The notes: generated from the sequence alone by a model not told the origin. Shown: positions 33,435 through 43,463, numbered from the stretch's first letter. The stretch: DNA of 64,000 nt from Azophilus sp965199705 (GCA_965199705.1 OZ241359.1:496001-560000); one strand, 5' to 3'. Translations and numbers: made by a program.

Positions 33435-36167
33435 GTGTCGCTTCCCGAAATCATGGGCAGCCGGGTTGACCGGTTCGTCTCCCAGACCGGGCTGCGCCTG
33501 ACGGAAGACGCGAGCCGGGTCATCGGTCTGAGTGACTTCGCCGCCCAGGTTGTGCGGCGCCAGACCGAATGGTTTGCCGAAGCCCTGGCGGACGGGGCAT
33601 TCGCGCGACCGGCGGATGCCGCAGAGCTGCGCGCGGAGGCCCACGCCATCGGCGAAGCCGCCGCGAGCATCAACCAACTGAAGCGCGACCTGAGGCGCTT
33701 GCGCAACCGCTGGCAGTTCAAGATCGTCTGGCGACACCTGCTGAATCTGGCGGATTTCACCGAGACGACCCGCGCCCTGTCGGACATGGCGGATCTGCTC
33801 CTCGATACGGCGCTGAACGCCGTGTACCGCTGGGAGTGCGAGCGGCATGGCGTACCGATGGGATCAGAGTCGGGCGCGGCGCAAAGGCTGACAGTCTTTG
33901 GCCTGGGCAAGCTCGGCGGTCGGGAACTCAATCTGTCGTCCGACATTGACCTGATCTTCGCCTTTCCAGAGCCGGGCAAGACAACGCGCGGCATGGCCAA
34001 CCAGAATTTCTTTGTCCGCGTGGGGCAGAGATTGATCGACGCGCTGGGCACGGTCACTGAAGAGGGCTTCGTCTTTCGCGTGGACATGCGCCTGCGGCCG
34101 CACGGTGACGCCGGGCCTCTGGCCATGCACTTCAGCGCCCTTGAGCGCTACCTGGAAACGGAGGGCCGTGAATGGGAGCGCTATGCCTACACCAAGGCCA
34201 GGGCCTGCGCCGGTGATCTGGGTGCGGGCGCCGACTTTCTCGCCGGCATCCGGTCATTCATATTCCGCCGCTATCTGGACTTTGGCGCCATCGAAGCCAT
34301 GCGGGATCTCAAGGCGCTACTCGATGGACAACGCGAAGCGGACGACGTGAAGAGTGGCGTGGGTGGCATTCGGGACGCAGAATTCAGCGTTCAGGCGCAC
34401 CAATTGATTCGCGGCGGTCAGGAGCCAGGGTTGCGACAACCCGCCTTCCTGGACGCCCTGGCAGAACTCGAACGGCTGGAGATATTCGACCGGGAGACAG
34501 CGGCCCACCTGCGCGAAGCCTATTTGTTCCTGCGCCACTCCGAACACAGCATTCAGGCCGAGTCGGATCGCCAGACGCAACGTCTTCCGGCCAACGATCT
34601 CGGCCGGACTCGCCTCGCACTCAGCATGGGGTTCTCACGCTACGAGGACTACCACGCTGCTCTTGCCGGACACAGAGCTCGGGTAGAGGCCATCTTCGAC
34701 GGGCTCCTGGTGGTGGATGCGCCGGAAGTGGAGAACGATCTCTGGCGCCATCACGACGATCCCATCAGCCTTGCGCTCGCCGGCTTCGACGACGCGCCCA
34801 CGGCGGTCCGAAAGCTTGAGGAATTGGCAAAGGAGCGGGATCGCGCATCGGTAAGCGACACTGGCCGAGAGCGCCTGAACGCGGTGATGCCGCGCCTCCT
34901 GCAGATGATTGTGCGCAGCCCGAAACCGATGCTGCGCCTGGAGCGGATACTGCCGATCCTGCGTGCGGTGCTGCGCCGGTCCACCTATCTTGCCCTGCTG
35001 CGCGATCAGCCTGCCGCCATGGATCGCCTGGTGCGCCTGGCGGGCGATAGCCAATGGCTGGCGGAACAATTCCGGATGCGCCCCATGTTTCTGGACTTGT
35101 TGCAGGATACCGCGCTGCCGGTATTGGCCAGTCCCCCTGCTGAGCGGGAGGAGTTGGTAAGCGCCCTCGATGCGGTCGCCGGTGAAGACCTGGACGAAGA
35201 GGCGCTGCTCGACGCACTGCGCGCCTTCAAGGAACGGCACGTGTTTCAGGTGGTGCTGGCGCAGGCGCTGGGCGCCCTGCCATTGATGCTGGCCAGCGAC
35301 TATCTCACCTTTGTCGCAGAGGCCGTGCTGGAGACCACGATCAGCCGGGCCTGGTTCCACATGGCCCGCCGGGACGAGGAAATGGCGGCCTCGGGGGGGC
35401 GGGGCTTCATTGCGGTTGGCTACGGCAAGCTCGGCGGCATCGAACTCGGTCCCGGTTCCGACCTGGACCTGGTATTCATGCACGATCTGCCAACGTCCGC
35501 GGCGCCTTTCACCCACCGGCTGGTGCGCAAGCTGCTCAGCTATCTCACCGTACCCACCTACTATGGCCCCCTGTACGAAATCGACATGCGACTACGACCC
35601 TCGGGCAACTCCGGGCCGCTGGTCGCCACCCTGGAAGCCTTTGAACAGTATCAGCAGCAGTCTGCCTGGGTGTGGGAACAACAGGCGCTGGTCAGGGCCA
35701 GGGCGGTTGCGGGCGATCCTGACCTGTGTCGGCGCTTCGAGAAGCTGCGCCACGATCTCTTGTGTCAGCCTCGGGACCCGGCGGAGATTCGCCGTCGCAT
35801 ACTGGAAATGCGCGAGCGCATGGCCGAGCATCTGGGAAAAGAAGACCGTCTGAAACAGGGCGTCGGGGGTATTGTCGATATTGAATTTATGGTTCAATAC
35901 CTTGTTCTGGCCAACGCCCACAAGGCGCCTGAGGTGGCCAGATTTTCCGACAACGTGCGGATACTGGAGTCGGTCGGAGATGCAGGAGTCCTGGACCAGG
36001 ACGACGCAGACCGCCTCACCTGGGCTTATCTGGCTTTGCGCGCCCAGCAACATCGCCGCATGATGGACCTCGGCGACCACCATGTGGACGAGCATGTCAT
36101 GGCTTCGTACCGGGATACGGTCAGCCGTGTCTGGGAGCAGTTGTTCAAGGCGCCTCGCAACGCCTGA
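33435..36167 (+). CDS. glnE: Bifunctional glutamine synthetase adenylyltransferase/deadenylase
   Basis: Controls glutamine synthetase by adding or removing AMP, in response to PII and glutamine. About 910 residues, as expected (E. coli 946). Both nucleotidyltransferase halves are present: the N-terminal one with GKLGGRELNLSSDIDLIFAF and GVGGIRDAEFSVQAHQL, and the C-terminal one with GYGKLGGIELGPGSDLDLVF and GVGGIVDIEFMVQYLVL. GTG 33435 gives MSLPEIMGSRVDRF; ATG 33453 is an alternative. The glnE-ilvE-waaF order matches Pseudomonas. Confidence 0.95.
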   Translation: MSLPEIMGSRVDRFVSQTGLRLTEDASRVIGLSDFAAQVVRRQTEWFAEALADGAFARPADAAELRAEAHAIGEAAASINQLKRDLRRLRNRWQFKIVWRHLLNLADFTETTRALSDMADLLLDTALNAVYRWECERHGVPMGSESGAAQRLTVFGLGKLGGRELNLSSDIDLIFAFPEPGKTTRGMANQNFFVRVGQRLIDALGTVTEEGFVFRVDMRLRPHGDAGPLAMHFSALERYLETEGREWERYAYTKARACAGDLGAGADFLAGIRSFIFRRYLDFGAIEAMRDLKALLDGQREADDVKSGVGGIRDAEFSVQAHQLIRGGQEPGLRQPAFLDALAELERLEIFDRETAAHLREAYLFLRHSEHSIQAESDRQTQRLPANDLGRTRLALSMGFSRYEDYHAALAGHRARVEAIFDGLLVVDAPEVENDLWRHHDDPISLALAGFDDAPTAVRKLEELAKERDRASVSDTGRERLNAVMPRLLQMIVRSPKPMLRLERILPILRAVLRRSTYLALLRDQPAAMDRLVRLAGDSQWLAEQFRMRPMFLDLLQDTALPVLASPPAEREELVSALDAVAGEDLDEEALLDALRAFKERHVFQVVLAQALGALPLMLASDYLTFVAEAVLETTISRAWFHMARRDEEMAASGGRGFIAVGYGKLGGIELGPGSDLDLVFMHDLPTSAAPFTHRLVRKLLSYLTVPTYYGPLYEIDMRLRPSGNSGPLVATLEAFEQYQQQSAWVWEQQALVRARAVAGDPDLCRRFEKLRHDLLCQPRDPAEIRRRILEMRERMAEHLGKEDRLKQGVGGIVDIEFMVQYLVLANAHKAPEVARFSDNVRILESVGDAGVLDQDDADRLTWAYLALRAQQHRRMMDLGDHHVDEHVMASYRDTVSRVWEQLFKAPRNA

Positions 36168-36203
36168 AAGAGGCGCCACAAACGGACCAAGTGGCAGGAC
36201 AGC

Positions 36204-37133
36204 ATGAACATGGCGAACTTTGCAGACCGCGACGGGTTTATCTGGCAGAACGGCAGCCTGAGGCCATGGCGTGATGCGCAAGTGCACGTGCTCACGCACA
36301 CCTTTCACTATGGGCTTGGCGTGTTCGAGGGCGTTCGGGCCTATAACACGCCCAAGGGGCCTTGCATCTTCCGCCTTCAGGAGCACACCGAGCGGCTGTT
36401 CAATTCGGCGCACATCCTGGGCATCGACATCCCCTGGTCGCATGACGAGGTAAGTGCGGCGCAGATCGAGATTTTCCGCGCCAACGGGCTTTCAGAGGGC
36501 TATCTCAGGCCCATGGTCTATCTCGGCTGCGAGGAAATGGGCCTCAGGTCCACGGACCTGTCAGTCAACTTGGTCGTGGCCGCCTGGCCCTGGCCCCACT
36601 ACATGGACGAAGACGCCCGCGAGGAAGGTATCACCGTGCGCACGTCTTCCTATACCCGTCATCACGTGAACATCACGATGTGCAAGGCCAAGGCCAATGG
36701 CAATTACATCAACTCGATTCTGGCCCTGAATGAAGCGCTGAGCTCGGGCGCTGACGAGGCGTTGCTGCTCGACACCGAGGGCTATGTGGCGGAAGGTTCC
36801 GGCGAGAATATCTTTATCGTCGATGATGGCGTTCTCTATACGCCGGAGCTGACCAGTTGCCTGGACGGCATCACCCGAAATACGGTCTTCCATCTGGCTG
36901 AAGAACAGGGCTTGCGGGTCGTCGAGCGACGCATCACGCGCGACGAGGTGTATATCTGCGACGAGGCTTTCTTCACCGGCACTGCGGCTGAGGTTCTGCC
37001 GATTCGATTGCTGGACGGGCGCCGCATCGGCAACGGAAAGCCTGGCCCGATCACCCTGAGCTTGCAGGCGACCTATTTCGAACAGGTGCGTGGTCGCCGA
37101 AACTCCTGGCCGGAGTGGCTTACTGCCGTCTAG
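36204..37133 (+). CDS. ilvE: Branched-chain amino acid aminotransferase
   Basis: Fold-type IV PLP aminotransferase for the last step of Ile, Val and Leu synthesis. The 309-residue product has the N-terminal VLTHTFHYGLGVFEGVRAY, phosphate-binding LRPMVYLG and AWPWP regions, the Schiff-base Lys in MCKAKANGNYINSILA, GYVAEGSGENIFIV, and LDGITRNTVFHLAEEQG. Length and motifs match IlvE. The stop codon TAG is the first base triplet overlapping a hairpin repeat (37132-37154). Confidence 0.95.
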   Translation: MNMANFADRDGFIWQNGSLRPWRDAQVHVLTHTFHYGLGVFEGVRAYNTPKGPCIFRLQEHTERLFNSAHILGIDIPWSHDEVSAAQIEIFRANGLSEGYLRPMVYLGCEEMGLRSTDLSVNLVVAAWPWPHYMDEDAREEGITVRTSSYTRHHVNITMCKAKANGNYINSILALNEALSSGADEALLLDTEGYVAEGSGENIFIVDDGVLYTPELTSCLDGITRNTVFHLAEEQGLRVVERRITRDEVYICDEAFFTGTAAEVLPIRLLDGRRIGNGKPGPITLSLQATYFEQVRGRRNSWPEWLTAV

Positions 37134-37154
37134 GAGCCTGCGCCGCAGGCTCCT
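37132..37154. repeat. REP-like hairpin after ilvE
   Basis: Perfect 10-bp inverted repeat AGGAGCCTGC-gcc-GCAGGCTCCT starting inside the ilvE stop codon. No T-run follows, so it is closer to a REP (repetitive extragenic palindrome) than to a terminator. The right arm with its neighbour, GCAGGCTCCTGG, recurs at 40246-40257 in the gap between acs and pgi. Immediately after it lies the copy of the 26772 element's end. Confidence 0.65.
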
Positions 37155-37157
37155 GGT

Positions 37158-37182
37158 CCGAATATTGCGGCACGGCGCTGAT
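37158..37182. repeat. Partial copy of the 26772 element's left terminus
   Basis: The 25 bases beginning CCGAATATTGC and ending GGCGCTGAT match 26773-26797 at 22 positions. No matching right terminus is seen downstream, so this is a solo or decayed end. Confidence 0.5.
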
Positions 37183-37233
37183 CGAACGGGCCGGCTCGCG
37201 CCATCCCGTCTCCTGACCTTACCTCCGGCTAAT

Positions 37234-38277
37234 GTGCGCCTGCTGATTGTCGCGCCGGCCTGGGTAGGCGACATGGTGATGGCGCAGGCACTGGTCGCGG
37301 CTCTGCTTCAGCGCTTTCAGGCGCCTGAAATCCATCTGCTGGCGCCGCCGTCGAGCGCGCCTCTGGGCAGCCGGATGCCAGGCGTCGGCGCGGTCCATGA
37401 ACTTGCCGCCGGACACGGCGAGCTGGCCCTGAAACAACGCCTGAACATGGCCCGTCGGCTGCGCCGTCTGAAATTTCAACGGGCCTATGTGCTGCCAAAC
37501 AGTTTCAAATCTGCTCTCGTGCCCTGGCTGGCCGGCATTCCAGAGCGCATCGGCCAGATCGGAGAGTGCCGTCTGGGTCTTTTGACCGACGCCAGGCGCC
37601 TGGACCGGCAAGCCAGGCCGCGCATGGTGGATCAGTTCGCAGCACTCGCCTGGCCGCGCAATGCGGACACACGCAAGGCGCCGATGCCGCGCCTCGAAGC
37701 CGACCCGCAGAACCTCGCCTGTCTGTGCAAGCGACTGAATCTGGATCAGTGTTCAAGCGTGACCGCGATCTGTCCGGGCGCTGAATTCGGCCCGGCCAAA
37801 AGCTGGCCGGCGCGACACTTCGCGGCCGTTGCAAGGGCCCGACTGCAAAGCGGGGCCGACGTCTGGATACTCGGCTCGCAAGGCGATGCGGCGCTCGGCG
37901 CGCATGTGGCTGAACTCGCGCCCGGCAGCATCAACCTTTGCGGGCAAACGAGCCTCACGGAGGCGTTGGATCTCTTGTCCGCCTGCGACGCCGCCATTAC
38001 CAACGACTCTGGCCTCATGCACATCGCCTGTGCGCTGGGCGTGCGCACCATCGCCCTGTATGGCGCTAGCTCACCCACCCTGACGCCGCCGCTGCATGGC
38101 CACGCCAGGGCGTTACAACTGGCCTTGCCCTGCCAGCCCTGCTTTCAACGCAGCTGTTTGTACGAGCACACGAATTGTCTGAACAAGTTACCGCCGCAAG
38201 CGGTCCTGGCCGAATTGCAGCGCGAACCTGCAGACGCGACAACTCCGAGCGCTACGGCGCGCCTTGACGACTTCTGA
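37234..38277 (+). CDS. waaF: ADP-heptose:LPS heptosyltransferase II
   Basis: Adds the second heptose of the lipopolysaccharide inner core at the cytoplasmic face of the inner membrane. About 347 residues from GTG 37234, giving the typical start MRLLIVAPAWVGDMVMAQAL. Other GT9 marks: YVLPNSFKSALVPWLAGIPERIG, ICPGAEFGPAKSWP, TNDSGLMHIACALGVRTIALYG, and a C-terminal Cys-rich stretch LPCQPCFQRSCLYEHTNCL typical of WaaF. The open frame runs upstream through the REP region but those residues are not conserved. Its 3' end overlaps the convergent acs gene by 26 bases. Confidence 0.93.
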   Translation: MRLLIVAPAWVGDMVMAQALVAALLQRFQAPEIHLLAPPSSAPLGSRMPGVGAVHELAAGHGELALKQRLNMARRLRRLKFQRAYVLPNSFKSALVPWLAGIPERIGQIGECRLGLLTDARRLDRQARPRMVDQFAALAWPRNADTRKAPMPRLEADPQNLACLCKRLNLDQCSSVTAICPGAEFGPAKSWPARHFAAVARARLQSGADVWILGSQGDAALGAHVAELAPGSINLCGQTSLTEALDLLSACDAAITNDSGLMHIACALGVRTIALYGASSPTLTPPLHGHARALQLALPCQPCFQRSCLYEHTNCLNKLPPQAVLAELQREPADATTPSATARLDDF

Positions 38278-40186
38278 TCAGATCATCCACCACTCCGGGT
38301 TCCGCCAGCGTCGTGACGTCGCCCAGGTTGTCCAGATCGTCAGCGGCGATCTTGCGCAGAATGCGACGCATGATCTTGCCGGATCGGGTCTTGGGCAATC
38401 CGGGCGCCCACTGAATGTGATCCGGCTTGGCGAAGGGGCCGATTTCCTGCCGCACCAGTTCGATCAACGCCTGCTTGATGTCGGACGGGTCTTCGCTGAT
38501 GCCCTGCATCAACGTCACCCAGGCGAAGATGCCTTCGCCCTTGATCGCGTGCGGAAAGCCCACCACCGCAGCTTCCGCGACCAGCGGATGCAGCACGAGG
38601 GCGCTTTCCACTTCGGCGGTGCCGATTCGATGGCCAGAGACGTTCATCACATCATCAACACGACCGGTGATCCAGTAGTAGCCGTCGGCGTCCCGGCGGG
38701 CGCCGTCGCCGGTGAAATAGAAGCCAGGGTAAGTGGCATAGTAGGTGTCGATGGCGCGCTGATGATCGCCATGGATGCTGCGTAGCTGACCTGGCCAGGT
38801 GGCAGTGATGACCAGGTTGCCTTCGGCTTCCATGGATTCGATCACTTGCCCTTCTGCGTCCACCAGCGCCGGTTGCACGCCAAACAGGGGCCGGGTCGCG
38901 CTGCCCGGTTTCAGGGGCGTGGCGCCCGGCAGCGGCGCGATCATGATGCCGCCCGTCTCCGTCTGCCACCAGGTATCGACAATCGGGCAGCTGCCGTCGC
39001 CGACAACCCGGTAGTACCACTCCCAGGCTTCCGGGTTGATGGGTTCGCCCACCGTGCCGAGCAGATGCAGTGAGCGCCGGGAGGTGCGGGTCACATACTC
39101 GTCCCCCTGGCCCATCAGCTGCCGAATCGCGGTCGGCGCGGTATAGAAGATGTTGACCTGATGCCGGTCGATCACTTCCCAGCAGCGGGACGCATCTGGC
39201 CAGGTCGGCACGCCCTCGAACATCAGGGTCGTGGCGGCGTTGGCGAGCGGGCCATAGACGATGTAGGAGTGGCCGGTGATCCAGCCGACGTCTGCCGTAC
39301 ACCAGTAGATGTCGTCATCGTGATAGTCAAAGACGTATCGGAAGGTCATGGCGGCCTGCAGCAGATAGCCGGCGGTGCTGTGCTGCACGCCTTTTGGCCG
39401 CCCTGTGGAGCCGGAGGTATAAAGCACGAACAGAGGGTCTTCGCTGGCCATGGATTCGGGTTCGCACTGCGTCGGTTGCTCCGCCACCAGGTCGGCGTAC
39501 CAGACGTCCCGCCCCGCACGCCAGGGTACGGTGGCGCCGGTGCGGCGCACGGTAATCACTGTGTGTACGTCCGGGCACTCTGCCAGTGCGCGCTCTGCGT
39601 TTTCCTTTAACGGCGTCGCCTTGCCACCGCGCAAGCCCTGGTCGGCCGTGATCAGCGTCTGACAACCCGAATCGAGGATCCGGTCCTTGAGCGACTGAGG
39701 CGAGAATCCGCCAAACACCACCGAGTGCACCGCGCCGATGCGGGCGCAGGCGAGCATGGCAAAGGCCGCCTCCGGAATCATCGGCAGATAGATGCACACC
39801 CGGTCTCCCTTGCCGACGCCACGCGCACGCAGCCCGTTTGCCAGACGGCAGACCGCCTCGTGCGCTTGCCGGTAGGTAAAGCTGGCCTGCTCGCTGGCGT
39901 CGTCGCCTTCCCACAAGATGGCTATCTTGTCGCCGTGGCGGGGCAGATGACGGTCCAGACAATTGACGCTGGCGTTCAACTGGCCGCCCTCGAACCAGCG
40001 CACTCGACCGCGATGGAAGTCTGCCTCGCTCACCTGGTTGAAAGGCGTCTGCCAGTCGAGAAAGGCGTTCGCCTGGGCAGCCCAGAATTCGGCTGGTTCT
40101 TCGATGGACTGCCGGTACAGCCGTTGGTAGTCCGCTTCGTTCAACAGCGCCCGTCTGGCCGCACTTTCGCTGACTGGAAAGCTCAT
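38252..40186 (-). CDS. acsA: Acetyl-CoA synthetase
   Basis: AMP-forming acetate:CoA ligase that activates acetate. About 644 residues from ATG 40186, which has GAGG seven bases upstream (a TTG two codons earlier is less likely). Motifs: P-loop-like YTSGSTGRPKGVQHSTAGY, VDTWWQTETGGIMIAPLPGA, YFTGDGARRDADGYYWITGRVDDVMNVSGHRIG, and the acetylatable catalytic Lys in PKTRSGKIMRRILRKIA near the end. Transcribed toward waaF with overlapping 3' ends. Confidence 0.96.
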   Translation of the reverse strand: MSFPVSESAARRALLNEADYQRLYRQSIEEPAEFWAAQANAFLDWQTPFNQVSEADFHRGRVRWFEGGQLNASVNCLDRHLPRHGDKIAILWEGDDASEQASFTYRQAHEAVCRLANGLRARGVGKGDRVCIYLPMIPEAAFAMLACARIGAVHSVVFGGFSPQSLKDRILDSGCQTLITADQGLRGGKATPLKENAERALAECPDVHTVITVRRTGATVPWRAGRDVWYADLVAEQPTQCEPESMASEDPLFVLYTSGSTGRPKGVQHSTAGYLLQAAMTFRYVFDYHDDDIYWCTADVGWITGHSYIVYGPLANAATTLMFEGVPTWPDASRCWEVIDRHQVNIFYTAPTAIRQLMGQGDEYVTRTSRRSLHLLGTVGEPINPEAWEWYYRVVGDGSCPIVDTWWQTETGGIMIAPLPGATPLKPGSATRPLFGVQPALVDAEGQVIESMEAEGNLVITATWPGQLRSIHGDHQRAIDTYYATYPGFYFTGDGARRDADGYYWITGRVDDVMNVSGHRIGTAEVESALVLHPLVAEAAVVGFPHAIKGEGIFAWVTLMQGISEDPSDIKQALIELVRQEIGPFAKPDHIQWAPGLPKTRSGKIMRRILRKIAADDLDNLGDVTTLAEPGVVDDLIRSRQGAP

Positions 40187-40245
40187 GTTCAAACCTCACA
40201 TCCGAGCAGGCCAGGTTCTGGCCCGTTTTGGCGGTTTCCTGTGGC

Positions 40246-40257
40246 GCAGGCTCCTGG
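40246..40257. repeat. Half copy of the REP-like hairpin
   Basis: GCAGGCTCCTGG, identical to the right arm of the hairpin after ilvE. The facing arm is degraded (CCTGTGGCGCAGG). It lies in the 90-base gap between pgi and acs, downstream of pgi. Confidence 0.4.
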
Positions 40258-40276
40258 CCGTTGATCCGACACTGCG

Positions 40277-41884
40277 CTATGCCGACGGTCGCGTCTGGCC
40301 GGTGAGCTGACGGATCATGCCGGCGGTCGCGGCATCCTGATCGAAATCGTCAACGCCGGACAAGCGCTCGAACAGCGCGCGGGCCCCTGCCTTGCCAAAC
40401 TCCACCCCCCACTGATCGAACGGATTGATGTTCCAGATCGCTGCCTGACAGACGCACCGATGCTCATAGAAGGCGAGCAGCGCGCCGAGCGTGGCCGGCG
40501 TCAGGCGGGGCAGAATCAGCGTTGTGCTTGGCCGCCCACCCGGCGCCTGGCGGTGCGGGTCTTGCGAAGACCAGCCGTTGGCCAGCGCCTGACCCTGAGC
40601 GAGACCGTTGGCCAGCAGCCACTGATGATGCCTCGGCAGTTCGTGGTCCGGTTGGCCGATCAGAATGAAGTCCGCAGCGCCCGGGCTTGTGCCCTGATGC
40701 AGCAACTGGTGGAAGGCGTGCTGACCAGGCGTACCGACGCCGCCCCAGACCACGGGCATGGTGCCGATGCCTGCCGGGCTGCCGTCCTGACAGACTCGTT
40801 TGCCGTTGCTTTCCGTGAATAGCTGGCAGAGATACTCCGGCAGCAAGCGCAATCGGTGATCGTAGGGCAGCAGAGTCAGGTGCCCGAGCCCGAGAAAGTT
40901 GAAGTTCCAGATGTCGAAAAGCGCTGCCAGCAGTGGCGCGTTGGCAGCCGCGGGCGAATCGGCAAAGTGCCGGTCGGCCGCCAGGGCGCCGTCGAGCAGG
41001 CTCTGGTATCCGTCGCTGCCGAGGGCGACGGCGATTGGCAGGCCCACCGATGACCAGATCGAAAACCGTCCGCCGACCCAATCCCAGAGCCGAAATATCC
41101 GCGCATCGTCCAGCCCGAATTCCCGCGCTGCCTGAACATTTGCGGTGACTCCGAAGCAGTGCCTGGCAACCACCTTGGGGCCCGCGCCAGTGCGTTCGAG
41201 CAGCCAGCTTCTGACGCTGGCGGCATTGATCTCGGTTTCCAGCGTGCCAAAGGACTTGGACGCCAGCACGAAGCCGGTTGTTTCCGGGTTCAATCCGTGC
41301 ATCGTCTCAATGAAATCCGCGCCGTCGATATTGGCCAGGAAGTGCAATCGCAGCGGGCTATCCGCGCCAGCCAGCGCCTGTATGGCCAGTTCCGGGCCGA
41401 GGCTGGAACCGCCGACGCCCAGATGCACCAGATCCCGGAACGGTTTGCCCGCATAGCCGGTGACTTCGCCGCGCCGCAGCTGATCGGCAAATTCAAGCAA
41501 CCGGGACCGTTCCTGCGACGCCAATCGCCAACAATCTGATGGCGGCCTTGCAGCCGCCGACGCCGCTGCCAGATCCGGCAGGCGCAAGGCTGTGTGCAAG
41601 GCAGCCCGGTCTTCCGAGACGTTGACTTTGGAGCCGCGCATCATGGCCGTGGTCCACTCGCGCAGACCGCGTTCTTGCGCCAGGTCCAGCAGGGCTGACC
41701 TGATGGGTTCTGTCACCCTCTGGCGCGAGAAGTCGATCGTCAGATCGGCGAAGGACAGGCGCATCTCGCTGGCGCGCGCTGCGTCCTGCACCAGATCCCG
41801 CAACGCCGGTTGCCGGTCGGCAGATGCAAGCGCCTCAAGACGCTGCCAGGCTTGTAACGCGGATGCTGGCAGGGCCGATGTCAT
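40277..41884 (-). CDS. pgi: Glucose-6-phosphate isomerase
   Basis: Interconverts glucose-6-phosphate and fructose-6-phosphate. The 535-residue product has the SIS-fold signature LVHLGVGGSSLGPELAIQAL, FVLASKSFGTLETEINA, the catalytic-site signature GGRFSIWSSVGLPIAVALG, and VVWGGVGTPGQHAFHQLLHQG. The C-terminal PFDQWGVEFGKAGARALFERL matches PGI signature 2. Starts at ATG 41884, overlapping the pcnB stop by 4 bases, so the two are probably coupled. Confidence 0.96.
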   Translation of the reverse strand: MTSALPASALQAWQRLEALASADRQPALRDLVQDAARASEMRLSFADLTIDFSRQRVTEPIRSALLDLAQERGLREWTTAMMRGSKVNVSEDRAALHTALRLPDLAAASAAARPPSDCWRLASQERSRLLEFADQLRRGEVTGYAGKPFRDLVHLGVGGSSLGPELAIQALAGADSPLRLHFLANIDGADFIETMHGLNPETTGFVLASKSFGTLETEINAASVRSWLLERTGAGPKVVARHCFGVTANVQAAREFGLDDARIFRLWDWVGGRFSIWSSVGLPIAVALGSDGYQSLLDGALAADRHFADSPAAANAPLLAALFDIWNFNFLGLGHLTLLPYDHRLRLLPEYLCQLFTESNGKRVCQDGSPAGIGTMPVVWGGVGTPGQHAFHQLLHQGTSPGAADFILIGQPDHELPRHHQWLLANGLAQGQALANGWSSQDPHRQAPGGRPSTTLILPRLTPATLGALLAFYEHRCVCQAAIWNINPFDQWGVEFGKAGARALFERLSGVDDFDQDAATAGMIRQLTGQTRPSA

Positions 41885-43230
41885 CCGGAAGCCGCCTTCC
41901 TGGCCGCCTTGGACCGAGAGCGCCTGCGCGCCCGGCGCCGGACCGGTTTCAGCGCATCAATCATGCTCTGCCGCTCAGCGCCGGTCTCCGCCTGAATCTG
42001 CGTCCACCAATCGGCCAACTCCACCTTGCCGAGGCCCACCTGGGCCCGCAGGACAAGAAAGTCGTAAGCGGCTCTGAACCTCGTATGACCGAGCAGGCGT
42101 GTCACCCGCCCAGGATGCCGTTGTTCGAGTTTTTGCTGCAACTGCCAGACCTCCATCGCGAACTGTGCGTGTCGCCTGGGGATGCCGACCATGCGACGTT
42201 GCGCGCGAATACTCTCCACCGCCGCCTCTTCAGCGGCGACGGCCGGGCTCGATGCACTGTCGCCAGCCGCCTGGATGGTTTCTTCTGTTCGTTGCAGCCA
42301 GTCTTGCCAAAGAAGCGCAGACAACAGGAAGCCAGGCGTGACGGAGCGTCCGTCAGCCACACGTTCGTCGCCATTCTGCATGGCCTGGCGCACGAGCGGA
42401 TCGTCCGCTCGGGTGGCCGGAAAGAGCACGCCGGAGACGGCTGTCTCCGTCAGCAGACGCCAGGTCTCCTCAGCCTGGCCGGAGAGAAACAGCTTGCAGA
42501 ACTCATCGAACAGACGCGCTGCCGGTATCTCCCGCAGGTGCGGCGCCACCGTCGCCACTTCGGCGCGAATGGCGCGATCGAGCTTGAATCCGGTCTTGGC
42601 CTGAAAGCGCACCGCTCGCAACAGGCGCACAGGATCTTCCCGCAATCGGTCCGATGCCTTGCCAATCATGCGCAGGCGGCGCCGGCGGATGTCCCGGACG
42701 CCGCCCACGCGGTCAAGCACCCGCCCTTGCTCTGGATCATAGTAGAGGGCATTGATGGTGAAATCGCGGCGAAAGACATCCTCTTCCAGGGTGCCGTAGT
42801 CGTTGTCGTGCAACAGGATGCCGTTGCCGTGCGCCCTGGTTCGGGGGCCGGACGCATCGGGCGCCCGGCGGAAGGTGGAAACCTCGATCAGGTTGCGCCC
42901 ATAGCGCACGTGCGTGATCCTGAAGCGGCGGCCGACCAGTCGCGAGCGGCGAAAGATGCGACGCACCTGCTCGGGCCTTGCGTCTGTAACCACGTCAAAG
43001 TCCTTGGGGCGGGCGCCGATCAGCAGGTCGCGCACACAGCCGCCGACCAGCCAGGCCTGAAATCCCGCAGCCTTCAGCTTGGTCAGCACGTCGGCAGCGT
43101 TTCGATCAATCTGGGAACGGCGCAGATCAAGCTCGCTGGCGTCATGCCAGTCTGCCGCATCAGCGTTCCGGGCCGGCTCAGGCACGGCGTTCGGCGCTGC
43201 GTCTGCAAGCCAGGCGCCACCCGCCGGCAA
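41881..43230 (-). CDS. pcnB: Poly(A) polymerase I
   Basis: Adds poly(A) tails to RNA 3' ends, marking them for decay. The tRNA nucleotidyltransferase/poly(A) polymerase head domain is clear: FQAWLVGGCVRDLLIGARPKDFDVVTDA, with catalytic carboxylates in DFDVVTD, and EDVFRRDFTINALYYD. The neck and RNA-binding region follow (RLREDPVRLLRAVRFQAKTGF), with a basic tail of RRRARRRSRSKAARKAA that fits PcnB rather than CCA-adding enzymes. About 449 residues from the TTG at 43230; a GTG at 43185 may be the real start. Ends overlapping pgi. Confidence 0.93.
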   Translation of the reverse strand: MPAGGAWLADAAPNAVPEPARNADAADWHDASELDLRRSQIDRNAADVLTKLKAAGFQAWLVGGCVRDLLIGARPKDFDVVTDARPEQVRRIFRRSRLVGRRFRITHVRYGRNLIEVSTFRRAPDASGPRTRAHGNGILLHDNDYGTLEEDVFRRDFTINALYYDPEQGRVLDRVGGVRDIRRRRLRMIGKASDRLREDPVRLLRAVRFQAKTGFKLDRAIRAEVATVAPHLREIPAARLFDEFCKLFLSGQAEETWRLLTETAVSGVLFPATRADDPLVRQAMQNGDERVADGRSVTPGFLLSALLWQDWLQRTEETIQAAGDSASSPAVAAEEAAVESIRAQRRMVGIPRRHAQFAMEVWQLQQKLEQRHPGRVTRLLGHTRFRAAYDFLVLRAQVGLGKVELADWWTQIQAETGAERQSMIDALKPVRRRARRRSRSKAARKAASG

Positions 43231-43463
43231 ACCCGGAATCTTCGCCGTGGGCTGCGAAAGCGGGGGCTGGATGCAAGGGGCGGCTTGCGATCATGTGCAA
43301 GAGGTGGGCGACAAAGAAGAACCGAACCGAAGCCCGAAGTGACGCAGGATGGTAGCACGACAGGCAGCCAGTGATACATCGCGGCAATCGCGAATTGCCC
43401 TTGCAAGCCCGACGATATCAAGACTACATTAGCGCCCCTTCACGCAACCGGAAAAATTCACGG

